This document shows, piece by piece, positions 9,218 through 19,651 of a stretch of 64,000 nucleotides of DNA (positions are counted from its first letter, which is position 1; each line of letters opens with the position of its first letter). The position numbers and the translations under genes are program-made. This DNA comes from Gilliamella sp. wkB7 (GTDB taxonomy: Bacteria > Pseudomonadota > Gammaproteobacteria > Enterobacterales > Orbaceae), in NCBI RefSeq assembly GCF_001693435.1, contig NZ_CM004509.1:1426001-1490000 (forward strand), in the 5' to 3' direction. Under the pieces are notes generated by a model, which was not told the origin of the DNA, searched no databases, and was given only the letters and a program-made list of their open reading frames with translations.

Positions 9218-10675
9218 ATGTACATTGGTATTGATTTAGGTACTTCAGGGATCAAGGTAATTTTGATGGATGAACAACAACACATCGTTGCCACTATTAC
9301 AAAACCATTAACAGTATCACGCCCTCATCCATTATGGTCTGAACAAGATCCTTTACAATGGTGGCATGCAACCGATATGGCTATGCGTGAACTTAGTCAG
9401 CAACATAATTTAAAAACTGTAAAAGCCATTGGTCTAAGTGGGCAAATGCATGGCGCTGTACTTTTAGATCAACAAGCACAAATATTAAGACCAGCAATAC
9501 TTTGGAATGACGGACGTTGTGATGCCGAGTGTCATCAATTAGAACAACAAGTACCGACGTCAAGACAAATCACAGGAAACTTGATGATGGCGGGCTTCAC
9601 TGCACCCAAAATCAAATGGGTACAAAATCATGAACCAGAAATATTCGCCAAGATTGACAAAGTACTATTACCCAAAGATTATTTACGTTTTAAAATCACC
9701 AATCAATTTGCATCCGATATGGCTGATGCTGCCGGTACAATGTGGTTAGATGTTGAAAAGCGCGATTGGAGTGATTTACTATTAGATTCTTGCGGTTTAA
9801 CTCGAAAACATATGCCAACTCTGTTTGAGGGTACTCAAATCACTGGTTATGTTATAGATGAAATTGCCAATGATTGGGGAATTAACAACATTGCGGTGAT
9901 AGCCGGTGGCGGAGATAATTCAGCTGGCGCAGTGGGGGTCGGTTTGTATCAATCTGGTCAAGCCATGTTATCACTTGGAACCTCAGGTGTTTATTTTGCC
10001 GTTACGGATCGTTTTATCAGCAAGCCAGAACAAGCAATCCATAGTTTCTGCCATGCGCTACCTAATCGGTGGCATCTTATGTCGGTTATGTTGAGTTGCG
10101 CTTCATGCCTTGATTGGGCCTGTCAATTATTAGAAATTAAAGATGTGGCGACATTATTATCTTCAATTGAAGAACAACAAGCTAATGATAAACCACCGGT
10201 GTATTTTTTACCTTATCTATCAGGAGAAAGAACGCCACATAATAATCCTGAAGCAAAAGGCGTATTTTTTGGCCTAACTTATCAACATAACAAGATAGAT
10301 CTAGCAAAAGCAGTATTATTGGGCGTCAGCTATGCGCTTGCCGATGGTATTGATGTTGTTCATCAAACAGGTATTTCACCCGATAAAATTTTGATTATTG
10401 GTGGAGGGGCACGTAGTCGCTATTGGCGACAATTAATAAGTGATATTTCAGGCTACCCTATTGAATATTGCGAGGGAAGCGAAGTTGGACCCGCTTTAGG
10501 TGCAGCAAAACTGGCACAAATTGCATGTAATCCAAATACTCAGTTAGAAGCCTTGTTACCGCCATTACTGATGATTCAAATCCATCAACCTGACATGAAA
10601 AAACATGCAGAATTCCAACAACAACGTTCAATTTTTAGAAAAATTTATCAACAGCTAAAACCATTAATGTCTTAA
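9218..10675 (+). CDS. xylB: Xylulokinase
   Basis: XylB phosphorylates D-xylulose to xylulose 5-phosphate, feeding the pentose phosphate pathway. It belongs to the FGGY carbohydrate-kinase family. MYIGIDLGTSG at the N terminus is the first phosphate-binding loop. GQMHGAVLLD and ILWNDGR form substrate contacts, and the catalytic Asp is in GGGDNSAGAVGVG. GGGARSRYWRQ is the second nucleotide-binding segment. I chose ATG 9218, 4 codons inside the longest frame, because TGGAG at 9207-9211 is correctly spaced and the enteric protein starts MYIGID. The product is 485 residues. Last gene of the xyl operon, ending in a terminator shared with convergent xylR. Confidence 0.95.
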   Translation: MYIGIDLGTSGIKVILMDEQQHIVATITKPLTVSRPHPLWSEQDPLQWWHATDMAMRELSQQHNLKTVKAIGLSGQMHGAVLLDQQAQILRPAILWNDGRCDAECHQLEQQVPTSRQITGNLMMAGFTAPKIKWVQNHEPEIFAKIDKVLLPKDYLRFKITNQFASDMADAAGTMWLDVEKRDWSDLLLDSCGLTRKHMPTLFEGTQITGYVIDEIANDWGINNIAVIAGGGDNSAGAVGVGLYQSGQAMLSLGTSGVYFAVTDRFISKPEQAIHSFCHALPNRWHLMSVMLSCASCLDWACQLLEIKDVATLLSSIEEQQANDKPPVYFLPYLSGERTPHNNPEAKGVFFGLTYQHNKIDLAKAVLLGVSYALADGIDVVHQTGISPDKILIIGGGARSRYWRQLISDISGYPIEYCEGSEVGPALGAAKLAQIACNPNTQLEALLPPLLMIQIHQPDMKKHAEFQQQRSIFRKIYQQLKPLMS

Positions 10676-10685
10676 TATTTAACCT

Positions 10686-10721
10686 GCAGAAGTTCATATT
10701 TATATGATTTTCTGCTTTTTT
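10686..10721 (+). terminator. Terminator between convergent xylB and xylR
   Basis: GCAGAA (10686-10691) pairs with TTCTGC (10710-10715), with an inner TCATAT/ATATGA helix, followed by six T residues. It lies 10 bases after the xylB stop. The stem could also help stop transcription coming from xylR. Confidence 0.75.
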
Positions 10722-10741
10722 ATACATTTATTTTAAACACA

Positions 10742-11929
10742 TTATAGTGAATTAAGGTTTGTAAATTTACCTCTAAAATCTTTAGGTGTCATTGCATAAA
10801 ACTTTTTAAATAAAAAATAAAAATATTGTACTGATGGATATCCACATTGCTGGGAAATAGCCTGAATAGGCAATGATGATTCAATTAATAGATATTTAGC
10901 TCGATTAAACTTTTCTTCATGAATCACTGAATGAATGGTTTTACCTAATGACTCTTTAAAACGTATTTCTAAATTAGAGCGAGAAATTTGCATATCAGAA
11001 ATAACCTGCTCAACTTTAATGCCTTTACAGGCATATTTTCGAATATAGTGCATTGCTTGAATAACATAAGGATCTTGTATTGAACGATAATCTGTTGAAC
11101 GCCTTGCAATAATTTTTTTGGGTGCAATTAATAAAGGAGAGGTGGAAACTTTCCCTTTAGTTAAGCGTTTATGCAATAGATTCGCTGCGTTAAAGCCCAT
11201 CTCTTCTGTGCCTTGTTTTACGGTCGATAAAGAAACCATCGATAAATTATTTATCACTTCTTCATTATCAATACCAATCAAACATAGTTCTTCTGGTATT
11301 TTCAAACCGACTATATCACAAGCTTGTAAAATATGATGCGCTCTAGCGTCATTTACCGCAATAATACCGGTATTAACAGGTAATGATAATAACCATTTGG
11401 ACAATTTATCTAAACTTTCTTGCCAATTATCTAAAGAAGTTATCATTCCTTGATAGATAACGCCTTGATAACCTTTCTGGGTTAAAATTTTTTCAAAGAT
11501 TTTTTCCCTTACGCCTGCCCAACGACAATATCGAGTTGGCGGTATACTATAAAAAGCAAATTGATTTATTCCCTTATCACATAAGTGACTAAAAGCACTT
11601 TCAATGATGGCATAATTATCAGCCGCCACATAAGGAACTTTAGGATAACTAAAATCATCATGATATGAGCTACCCACACCAATTATCGGAATATCAACCT
11701 TGGTAAGCAAATCTTCAATATCAGGATCATCAAAATTAGCAATAATGCCATCACAATCTAAATGGAAAGAAGCTTTTTTATCGTAACGCAGAGTTTCTGA
11801 TATATAAATATTCCAATGAATATTATCTAATTTCAAAAAATCACCAATACCTTTAAGAATTTGTCGATCGTAAATATTATTTGCATTAAATAATAAAACA
11901 ACTTTGTAAGATTCATTCTTTATATTCAT
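10742..11929 (-). CDS. xylR: Xylose operon activator XylR (AraC family)
   Basis: XylR binds D-xylose and activates the xyl genes. The 395 residues show an N-terminal LacI/periplasmic-binding-like sugar domain (about 1-275) and a C-terminal AraC DNA-binding domain (about 285-390). Two helix-turn-helix units are visible around VISDMQISRSNLEIRFK and AISQQCGYPSVQYFYFLFKK, ending in TPKDFR. The length agrees with E. coli XylR (392). It is encoded convergently with xylEAB and separated from it by a terminator. An inverted repeat just upstream (11945-11967) may be a control site. No strong Shine-Dalgarno is seen before the ATG. Confidence 0.93.
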   Translation of the reverse strand: MNIKNESYKVVLLFNANNIYDRQILKGIGDFLKLDNIHWNIYISETLRYDKKASFHLDCDGIIANFDDPDIEDLLTKVDIPIIGVGSSYHDDFSYPKVPYVAADNYAIIESAFSHLCDKGINQFAFYSIPPTRYCRWAGVREKIFEKILTQKGYQGVIYQGMITSLDNWQESLDKLSKWLLSLPVNTGIIAVNDARAHHILQACDIVGLKIPEELCLIGIDNEEVINNLSMVSLSTVKQGTEEMGFNAANLLHKRLTKGKVSTSPLLIAPKKIIARRSTDYRSIQDPYVIQAMHYIRKYACKGIKVEQVISDMQISRSNLEIRFKESLGKTIHSVIHEEKFNRAKYLLIESSLPIQAISQQCGYPSVQYFYFLFKKFYAMTPKDFRGKFTNLNSL

Positions 11930-11944
11930 TATTGTTACACGTTA

Positions 11945-11967
11945 AATATGTTCACAATCAACATATT
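11945..11967 (-). promoter_or_regulatory. Inverted repeat upstream of xylR
   Basis: AATATGTT and AACATATT flank a 7-base spacer, 15 bases before the xylR start. It could be an autoregulatory site or a leader hairpin. The remaining A/T-rich gap to the str promoter (11968-12242) shows only a small ATCACT/AGTGAT hairpin at 12089-12107. Confidence 0.3.
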
Positions 11968-12242
11968 ATTACTGTTTTTTAATGTATAAAAATTTGAGTA
12001 AAATCACATAATGTTAACTGACATAAAATGAAACCGATCACTTTTATAAAAAATACTCGCTCTAATTAGCTTTTTGGCGACCTTCTTAATCACTAAACAT
12101 GAGTGATATCAAAATAAGCATAAATTACATCAAATAATTTAAACAACAAAAAGAGTAACAAAATAAAATTAAAACATTTTTATTATTTTTACCTAATACT
12201 AATAAAATTTAATTGAAACAGGCAAAGAACTTGTGGTAATAC

Positions 12243-12271
12243 TTGACATTATGGCTGTTGGGGTCTAGAAT
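12243..12271 (+). promoter_or_regulatory. Sigma-70 promoter of the str operon
   Basis: TTGACA at 12243-12248, a 17-base spacer and TAGAAT at 12266-12271 make a near-consensus promoter about 100 bases before rpsL. An imperfect palindrome (TTGGGGTC, 12258-12265, with GACCCAA, 12277-12283) brackets the -10 box. Confidence 0.85.
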
Positions 12272-12355
12272 CTTGCGACCCAAAACTTATATACATAATT
12301 TTTGGTCTACAGTTATTAATTACGTATCTAAAAAGCAATTTTAAATTTATTTTAA

Positions 12356-12748
<393 letters not shown>

Positions 12749-12848
12749 TGGAACTCCGTTAAGTAAGGCCAAACTAAATAATTCCATTTAACTCACTTGA
12801 GTTTTGGGTAAACCTGAAAAATTTATAACATATAAACGGAGTATTCCA

Positions 12849-13319
12849 ATGCCACGTCGTCATGTTGCTGGTCAAAGAAAAATTTTACCTGATCCGAAAT
12901 TCGGTTCAGATTTGCTGGCGAAATTTGTAAATATTTTAATGATAGATGGAAAAAAATCTATCGCAGAATCAATCGTATATTCAGCTCTTGATAAATTAGC
13001 TGAGCGTAGTGGAAAAGACCACTTAGCAGCTTTCGAAGTTGCATTAGATAACGTAAGACCAACTCTAGAAGTTAAGTCTCGTCGCGTTGGTGGTTCTACA
13101 TACCAAGTTCCTGTTGAAGTGCGCCCTGTTCGTCGTAATGCACTTGCAATGCGTTGGATTGTAGATGCGGCACGTAAACGTGGCGATAAATCAATGGCTT
13201 TACGCCTAGCGAATGAACTTATGGATGCTTTTGAAAACAAAGGTACCGCTGTGAAAAAACGCGAAGATGTTCATCGTATGGCTGAAGCTAATAAAGCGTT
13301 TGCACACTATCGTTGGTAA
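12849..13319 (+). CDS. rpsG: 30S ribosomal protein S7
   Basis: S7 nucleates assembly of the 30S head and contacts the E site. The 156 residues match the enteric protein from [19 protein letters not shown] to the end HYRW. A longer in-frame start at 12804 exists, but ATG 12849 has CGGAG at 12838-12842 and matches the known N terminus. In E. coli S7 represses its own operon by binding the rpsL-rpsG spacer; the 100-base spacer here could serve the same role, which I infer only from position. Confidence 0.97.
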   Translation: MPRRHVAGQRKILPDPKFGSDLLAKFVNILMIDGKKSIAESIVYSALDKLAERSGKDHLAAFEVALDNVRPTLEVKSRRVGGSTYQVPVEVRPVRRNALAMRWIVDAARKRGDKSMALRLANELMDAFENKGTAVKKREDVHRMAEANKAFAHYRW

Positions 13320-13324
13320 TTTTC

Positions 13325-13379
13325 GCCATTCAATTAAATGGCTGAGGATTCGGCTGGTAGTACATATCTACTGTCAGCC
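13325..13379 (+). other. Two hairpins in the rpsG-fusA spacer
   Basis: GCCATT/AATGGC (13325-13330, 13337-13342) and GGCTG/CAGCC (13352-13356, 13375-13379, with an inner TAG/CTA helix) form in the 109-base spacer. No T run follows, so they are probably leader or processing structures that set fusA expression. Confidence 0.45.
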
Positions 13380-13428
13380 AACCTAAATGATATTTTATTA
13401 AGCAAACGATTCTAAGTAGAGGATTAAT

Positions 13429-15531
13429 ATGGCTCGTACAACCCCTATAGTACGCTACCGCAATATTGGTATTAGTGCACATATTGACGCAGGTAAAACA
13501 ACAACAACTGAACGTATTTTGTTTTACACTGGTGTAAGTCACAAAATTGGTGAGGTTCATGATGGCGCAGCTACCATGGACTGGATGGAACAAGAACAAG
13601 AACGTGGTATTACTATCACTTCTGCTGCAACAACTGCATTCTGGTCTGGTATGGGTCAACAATTTGAACCACACCGTATCAACATTATCGACACCCCGGG
13701 ACACGTTGACTTCACAATCGAAGTAGAACGTTCTATGCGTGTTCTTGATGGTGCAGTAATGGTTTACTGTGCAGTTGGTGGTGTTCAACCTCAATCAGAA
13801 ACAGTATGGCGTCAAGCAAACAAATATAAAGTTCCACGTATCGCTTTCGTAAACAAAATGGACCGTATGGGTGCTAACTTCTTACGTGTTGTTGATCAAA
13901 TCAAAACTCGTTTAGCAGCAGTACCTGTTCCTTTAGTTTTACCTATCGGCGCTGAAGAAGGCTTTACTGGTGTAGTTGATTTACTTAAACGTAAAGCAAT
14001 TAACTGGAATGATGCTGATCAAGGCGTAACATTCACTTATGAAGATGTACCTGCTGACATGGTTGAGCAAGTCGAAGAATGGCGTGCTTACTTAATGGAA
14101 GCTGCGGCTGAAGCAAGTGAAGAGTTAATGGAAAAATACCTTGGTGGTGAAGAGTTAACTGAAGAAGAAGTTAAAGCTGCATTACGTGAACGTGTACTTG
14201 CTAATGAAATTATCTTAGTAACTTGTGGTAGTGCCTTTAAAAATAAAGGTGTTCAATTCATGCTTGATGCAGTTATTGAATATCTACCTGCACCAACTGA
14301 TGTACCTGCAATTAAAGGTGAATTAGCAAATGGTGAAGCAGCTGAACGTCATTCAAGTGATGATGAACCATTCTCATCATTAGCATTCAAAATTGCAACT
14401 GACCCATTTGTTGGTAACTTAACATTCTTCCGTGTTTACTCTGGTGTTGTAAACTCAGGTGATACTGTTCTTAACTCTGTTAAAGATAAAAAAGAACGTT
14501 TTGGTCGTATCGTTCAGATGCACGCTAACAAACGTGAAGAAATTAAAGAAGTTCGCGCAGGCGACATTGCTGCAGCAATCGGTCTTAAAGATGTGACTAC
14601 TGGTGATACTCTTTGTGCTGAAAGCGCACCAATCATTCTTGAAAGAATGGAATTCCCTGAACCAGTAATTTCAGTTGCAGTTGAACCAAAAACCAAAGCT
14701 GACCAAGAAAAAATGGGGCTTGCTTTAGGTCGATTAGCACAAGAAGACCCTTCATTCCGTGTTCACACAGATGAAGAATCAGGTCAAACAATTATTTCAG
14801 GTATGGGTGAGCTTCACTTAGAAATCATCGTTGACCGTATGAAACGTGAATTCAAAGTTGAAGCAAATGTTGGTAAACCACAAGTTGCTTACCGTGAAAC
14901 CATTCGTAATGAAGTTGAACAAGAAGGTAAATTTGTTCGTCAATCTGGTGGTCGTGGTCAATATGGTCATGTATGGTTAAAAATCAAACCATTGGAAGCT
15001 GGCGGCGAAGGCTACAAATTCAACAATGAAATTGTTGGTGGTGTGGTTCCTAAAGAATACATCCCTGCAGTTGATAAAGGCTGTCAAGAACAAATGAAAA
15101 ATGGTGTTCTTGCTGGTTACCCAATTGTTGATGTTGAAGTTACTATCTTTGATGGTTCTTACCATGATGTCGACTCATCAGAAATGGCATTTAAAATTGC
15201 TGGTTCAATGGCATTTAAAGAAGGTTTCATGAAAGCTAAACCAGTGCTTTTAGAACCTATCATGAAAGTTGAAGTTGAAACTCCAGAAGATTATATGGGT
15301 GACGTAATCGGTGACTTAAACCGTCGTCGTGGTATGATCGAAGGTATGGAAGATACTGCTACTGGTAAAACAGTTAAAGCACAAGTTCCACTTTCAGAAA
15401 TGTTTGGTTATGCAACAGATCTTCGTTCACAAACACAAGGTCGTGCTTCTTACTCTATGGAGTTCTTGAAGTACAATGAAGCGCCAACCAATATTGCTAC
15501 AGCAATTATTGAAGCTCGTAAAGCGAAATAA
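13429..15531 (+). CDS. fusA: Elongation factor G
   Basis: EF-G is the GTPase that drives ribosomal translocation and helps recycle ribosomes. The 700 residues carry the G1 loop [10 protein letters not shown], the switch II stretch [12 protein letters not shown] and the G4 NKMD, followed by domains II to V ending in the conserved [11 protein letters not shown] and [12 protein letters not shown] region. AGAGGA precedes the ATG. It is the third gene of the str operon. Confidence 0.98.
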   Translation: MARTTPIVRYRNIGISAHIDAGKTTTTERILFYTGVSHKIGEVHDGAATMDWMEQEQERGITITSAATTAFWSGMGQQFEPHRINIIDTPGHVDFTIEVERSMRVLDGAVMVYCAVGGVQPQSETVWRQANKYKVPRIAFVNKMDRMGANFLRVVDQIKTRLAAVPVPLVLPIGAEEGFTGVVDLLKRKAINWNDADQGVTFTYEDVPADMVEQVEEWRAYLMEAAAEASEELMEKYLGGEELTEEEVKAALRERVLANEIILVTCGSAFKNKGVQFMLDAVIEYLPAPTDVPAIKGELANGEAAERHSSDDEPFSSLAFKIATDPFVGNLTFFRVYSGVVNSGDTVLNSVKDKKERFGRIVQMHANKREEIKEVRAGDIAAAIGLKDVTTGDTLCAESAPIILERMEFPEPVISVAVEPKTKADQEKMGLALGRLAQEDPSFRVHTDEESGQTIISGMGELHLEIIVDRMKREFKVEANVGKPQVAYRETIRNEVEQEGKFVRQSGGRGQYGHVWLKIKPLEAGGEGYKFNNEIVGGVVPKEYIPAVDKGCQEQMKNGVLAGYPIVDVEVTIFDGSYHDVDSSEMAFKIAGSMAFKEGFMKAKPVLLEPIMKVEVETPEDYMGDVIGDLNRRRGMIEGMEDTATGKTVKAQVPLSEMFGYATDLRSQTQGRASYSMEFLKYNEAPTNIATAIIEARKAK

Positions 15532-15551
15532 TTTTTACATAAATAAAGTAA

Positions 15552-15579
15552 CACTTCCCTTTTATTTAGAAGGGAAGTG
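15552..15579 (+). other. Hairpin between fusA and tuf
   Basis: CACTTCCCTT and AAGGGAAGTG form a perfect 10-bp stem with an 8-base loop. No T run follows, and the tuf ribosome-binding site starts 10 bases later. It may be an mRNA-processing or translation-tuning element, or a partial terminator. Confidence 0.5.
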
Positions 15580-15588
15580 ATTTAATAA

Positions 15589-16785
<1,197 letters not shown>

Positions 16786-16801
16786 TCCATGTTAACTATT
16801 T

Positions 16802-16826
16802 AGAGCATTATTCTTAATGCTCTTTA
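16802..16826 (+). terminator. First of two terminators after tuf
   Basis: AGAGCATTA and TAATGCTCT form a 9-bp stem with a TTCT loop 16 bases after the tuf stop, followed by a short T stretch. Confidence 0.7.
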
Positions 16827-16836
16827 TCAGTACAAG

Positions 16837-16864
16837 AGGCGCGTATTATACGCGCCTTCTTTAT
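16837..16864 (+). terminator. Second tandem terminator after tuf
   Basis: AGGCGCGTA and TACGCGCCT form a G+C-rich 9-bp stem with a TTA loop, followed by TCTTTATGTTT. Tandem terminators fit a strongly transcribed operon. Confidence 0.75.
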
Positions 16865-16965
16865 GTTTATCTCGACTGCTTTAATAATGCCAATTTACCG
16901 TTTTAATTTTTATGTACTTTATTTGTCTTTTATAAAACACTATTCCTAAACGCCAACCGCTTTTT

Positions 16966-17682
16966 TTAAAATGAACGTTGAAAAGGCAGAGTAAGCTCTT
17001 TCAAATAAGCTTCATTTAGTATATTAATTCGATTATTTTCAATTTGAATAATTTGTTGTTTTCGCCAGTTCGACATTAATCGACTTAACGTTTCATAACG
17101 AATACCTAACTTTGTCGCTAACTGACCACGAGAAATAGGCAATATAAATTGATAAGTGTCATCGGAGGAACATAATGACAACAAATAACTAGCCAAACGC
17201 TGTTCTGAGGAGCTTGAAGTTAACCAATCGATATTATTTATTTGCTCATATAATTTAGTACTGAAACGAATTAATAAACGTTGCATAATAATGGGATTAG
17301 TTTTGCAAACTTGCAATAAACTCTGTTTTTCAATTAATAATACCGAACAATCTGTTTTAGCTCTAATCGTCATTGGAAAACGATTATGCGGCATAAAGAT
17401 AGCGGCAATAGCCACTAATTGATAATGATTAAAAATACCAAAAATCTTTTCTTCACCTAAATAAGTACTGCGATAAACTTCAACTTCTCCAGTTAAAACA
17501 AGCACACAACAAGATAGGGGTTTACCTTCATAACTGATCATTTCCCCTTTCGTCAATTGCTTATAGCTAGCACTTTCAATAATAGGTATTAATGTCTCTT
17601 TGGTTAATCCTTGAAACAACTCAACTTGATTTAACCAACCAAAAATCTGTTGCTCAGTTGGTATATTTTTGACAAATATCAT
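16966..17682 (-). CDS. Crp/Fnr-family transcriptional regulator
   Basis: A 238-residue regulator with an N-terminal cyclic-nucleotide-binding-type beta barrel (about 15-130) and a C-terminal winged helix-turn-helix (about 155-225) whose recognition region is RGQLATKLGIRYETLSRLMSNW. It lacks the N-terminal cysteine cluster of oxygen-sensing FNR, and the cAMP-binding residues of CRP are not clear. The ligand is unknown; YeiL-like or Dnr-like sensors are alternatives. It is divergent from the cupin and methyltransferase genes across a 165-base gap rich in ATTGA/TCAAT half-sites, and so probably regulates them and itself. Confidence 0.85.
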   Translation of the reverse strand: MIFVKNIPTEQQIFGWLNQVELFQGLTKETLIPIIESASYKQLTKGEMISYEGKPLSCCVLVLTGEVEVYRSTYLGEEKIFGIFNHYQLVAIAAIFMPHNRFPMTIRAKTDCSVLLIEKQSLLQVCKTNPIIMQRLLIRFSTKLYEQINNIDWLTSSSSEQRLASYLLSLCSSDDTYQFILPISRGQLATKLGIRYETLSRLMSNWRKQQIIQIENNRINILNEAYLKELTLPFQRSF

Positions 17683-17714
17683 AGGTTTTGCCTAAAGATG
17701 CTTCTAGAATGAAT

Positions 17715-17776
17715 TCAATATAATTGATAATAGTTCTTATTTCAATACTCATAATCACCTTAAATGATTGAAATAA
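17715..17776. promoter_or_regulatory. Palindromic half-sites between the Crp/Fnr regulator and the cupin gene
   Basis: TCAAT-ATA-ATTGA occurs at 17715-17727. The perfect 10-base inverted arms TTATTTCAAT (17737-17746) and ATTGAAATAA (17767-17776) lie with their centres 30 bases apart, about three helical turns. The shared TCAAT/ATTGA core suggests several binding sites for the divergent Crp/Fnr-type regulator. Confidence 0.45.
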
Positions 17777-17847
17777 CCTTATGAAATATATGTTTTTATT
17801 CGCAAAATTGCAACGAATCGTTTACTCACTAAATATAGGAGTTGTTT

Positions 17848-18195
17848 ATGACAAATAATACCATTAACCCTGCTCAAGCATTCGAAATCACTTCATTAAT
17901 TAACGCAACAGAACAAAGTATTGCTAGTCGGATTTTAGCTAAAACAACAGGGGGCAATTTAACGCTCTTTGCTTTTGATAAAGGGCAAGGATTATCTGAA
18001 CACAGTGCCCCTTTTGATGCCATTGTCATGGTTATTGAAGGTGAACTAACCTTAATTATTGATGGCCAACCCGTTAAAGCTGTACCCGGTACCATTGTCA
18101 GAATGCCTGCTAACATTCCACATGCGGTTGAAGCTCCACAAGCAGCTAAAATGTTATTAATCATGTTAAGAGAAATTATGCAAACTACCAATTGA
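17848..18195 (+). CDS. Small cupin-domain protein
   Basis: A 115-residue single-domain cupin. Two conserved cupin motifs are seen: GLSEHSAPFDAIVMVIEGEL (motif 1, with one His) and PGTIVRMPANIPHAVEAPQ (motif 2, with the His). Metal ligands are fewer than in enzymatic cupins, so a binding or sensor role is as likely as catalysis. ATG 17848 is chosen because AGGAG at 17837-17841 is well placed. It lies 11 bases before the methyltransferase gene and is almost certainly cotranscribed with it. The substrate is not recognisable. Confidence 0.85.
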   Translation: MTNNTINPAQAFEITSLINATEQSIASRILAKTTGGNLTLFAFDKGQGLSEHSAPFDAIVMVIEGELTLIIDGQPVKAVPGTIVRMPANIPHAVEAPQAAKMLLIMLREIMQTTN

Positions 18196-18206
18196 GGTGC
18201 TATATA

Positions 18207-18986
18207 ATGGACGACATAAAAAAAGAAGCTGGGCATAAATTTCTTGCTCGCTTGGGTAAAACCAGATTACGCCCGGGTGGTAAAAAGGCTACCGAATGGT
18301 TGTTTAAACAAGCACACTTTACACCACAAAGTCAGGTACTTGAAATTGCATGCAACATGGGTACAACATCCATCGAAATTGCTCAGCGTTTCGGTTGTCA
18401 TATAATTGGTGTAGATATGGATAAACTTGCTTTAGAAAAAGCAAAGCAAAATGTTATTAAAAATAAAGTTACTCATTTAGTTGATATACAACAAGCCAAT
18501 GCATCAACATTGCCCTTTGCTGATAATAGTTTTGACATAGTGATTAATGAAGCGATGTTAACAATGTATGCGAATAAAGCTAAAACGCATTTAATTAAAG
18601 AATATTATCGAGTATTAAAACCAGGAGGCAAACTCCTCACTCACGATATTATGCTAGTTAATCCAGAACAATCACAGGAAGTTATAGAACGAATTCATCA
18701 AGCAATTAATGTTAATGCCCAGCCGATTAGCAATGAATCTTGGCATGCCCTTTTTGCTAATGTTGGATTTATTGATATTCAATCACAACACGCTGCTATG
18801 ACACTAATGTCTCCTAAAGGCATGATTCATGATGAAGGATTATTAGGAACATTCAGAATTATTCGTAATGCACTACGTAAACAAAATCGACCACAATTTT
18901 TTAAAATGTTCAAAACATTCAAACAATACCGAAACCAACTTAATTATATTGCCATCTGTTCTATCAAACCTAAATCAGCGATTTGA
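18207..18986 (+). CDS. Class I SAM-dependent methyltransferase
   Basis: A 259-residue Rossmann-fold methyltransferase. SAM-binding motif I is VLEIACNMGTTSIEIA (about 43-58), the acidic loop is VDMDKLALEKAK, and the later motifs are NSFDIVINEAMLTMY and YYRVLKPGGKLLTHD. The basic C-terminal tail (KMFKTFKQYRNQ) has no obvious extra domain. The start is ATG 18207 with GAGGTG upstream. The acceptor substrate cannot be told. Pairing with a cupin and a Crp/Fnr-type regulator suggests a small regulated detoxification or stress unit, which is inference. Confidence 0.85.
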   Translation: MDDIKKEAGHKFLARLGKTRLRPGGKKATEWLFKQAHFTPQSQVLEIACNMGTTSIEIAQRFGCHIIGVDMDKLALEKAKQNVIKNKVTHLVDIQQANASTLPFADNSFDIVINEAMLTMYANKAKTHLIKEYYRVLKPGGKLLTHDIMLVNPEQSQEVIERIHQAINVNAQPISNESWHALFANVGFIDIQSQHAAMTLMSPKGMIHDEGLLGTFRIIRNALRKQNRPQFFKMFKTFKQYRNQLNYIAICSIKPKSAI

Positions 18987-18996
18987 CAACCACTAT

Positions 18997-19041
18997 AACG
19001 CTATCGAAAATGGGAATACCATGACTTAATAGCGTTTTTTT
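18997..19041 (+). terminator. Terminator after the methyltransferase gene
   Basis: AACGCTAT (18997-19004) pairs with ATAGCGTT (19029-19036), followed by seven T residues, 10 bases after the stop codon. Confidence 0.75.
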
Positions 19042-19085
19042 GCTATAGTAAACGCCATTTTATTTAACTTGGATTATTCATACCC

Positions 19086-19421
19086 ATGGAATCTATACCT
19101 AACTGCCCTGTTTGCCAGTCTGAACATACTTATCATGATGGTTCATTTTATGTTTGCCCTGAATGTGCTCACGAATGGGATCCGAACGATGTTGCTTCAA
19201 CCGATGAAGGATTACAAGTGAAAGACAGTAACGGTAATTTACTTGCTGATGGCGACGATATTATTTTAATTAAAGACCTTAAATTAAAAGGTTCTTCTAC
19301 CGTTTTGAAAAAAGGGGCTAAAGCCAAAGGCATTCGTTTAGTCGAAGGCGATCATGAGATCGATTGTAAAATTGATGGCATGAAAATCATGCTTAAAGCT
19401 TGTTTTGTAAAAAAAGCTTAA
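19086..19421 (+). CDS. yjdM: Zinc-ribbon protein YjdM (PhnA family)
   Basis: A 111-residue protein with an N-terminal four-cysteine zinc ribbon ([10 protein letters not shown] and CPECAHEW) and a C-terminal SH3-like barrel ([15 protein letters not shown] to [16 protein letters not shown]). It matches E. coli YjdM (formerly PhnA) in length and along its whole sequence. Despite the older name alkylphosphonate protein, its true role is unknown. It stands alone between the methyltransferase unit and the flagellar locus. Confidence 0.92.
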   Translation: MESIPNCPVCQSEHTYHDGSFYVCPECAHEWDPNDVASTDEGLQVKDSNGNLLADGDDIILIKDLKLKGSSTVLKKGAKAKGIRLVEGDHEIDCKIDGMKIMLKACFVKKA

Positions 19422-19434
19422 TTGATATCAATAA

Positions 19435-19460
19435 AATGCTGATTATATCAGCATTACTTT
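19435..19460 (+). terminator. Hairpin after yjdM
   Basis: AATGCTGAT and ATCAGCATT form a 9-bp stem 13 bases after the yjdM stop, followed by a T-rich stretch. Confidence 0.55.
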
Positions 19461-19516
19461 CTTATTTAGTTTTAACTCATCTTTTTTAAATTATCATTTA
19501 ATGTAATTCAACCTAT

Positions 19517-19560
19517 TTTTATACTGAAATGTATAGTTAACCTGAAACTTTTTTACAAAA
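19517..19560 (+). repeat. 44-bp dispersed intergenic repeat, copy B
   Basis: Same orientation and 42 of 44 bases identical to the copy at 2767-2810. It lies between yjdM and fliR, just outside the flagellar locus. The following 80 bases contain the palindrome TTGATAAATTTATCAA and outer AATGTGAT/ATCACATT arms, possibly the end signal of the fli operon. Confidence 0.6.
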
Positions 19561-19651
19561 ATGAACATTGAATGTGATGAATAGCTAATGAAAAGAATAA
19601 TTAAATAAGAATTAAATTGATAAATTTATCAATTATATAATTAATATCACA

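Noticed and set aside
12804..12848. N-terminal extension of S7
   Set aside because: The extra 15 codons have no family match and the ribosome site fits ATG 12849.
13330..13794. 154-codon minus-strand frame over the start of fusA
   Set aside because: Antisense shadow of a highly biased gene; no similarity and no ribosome site.
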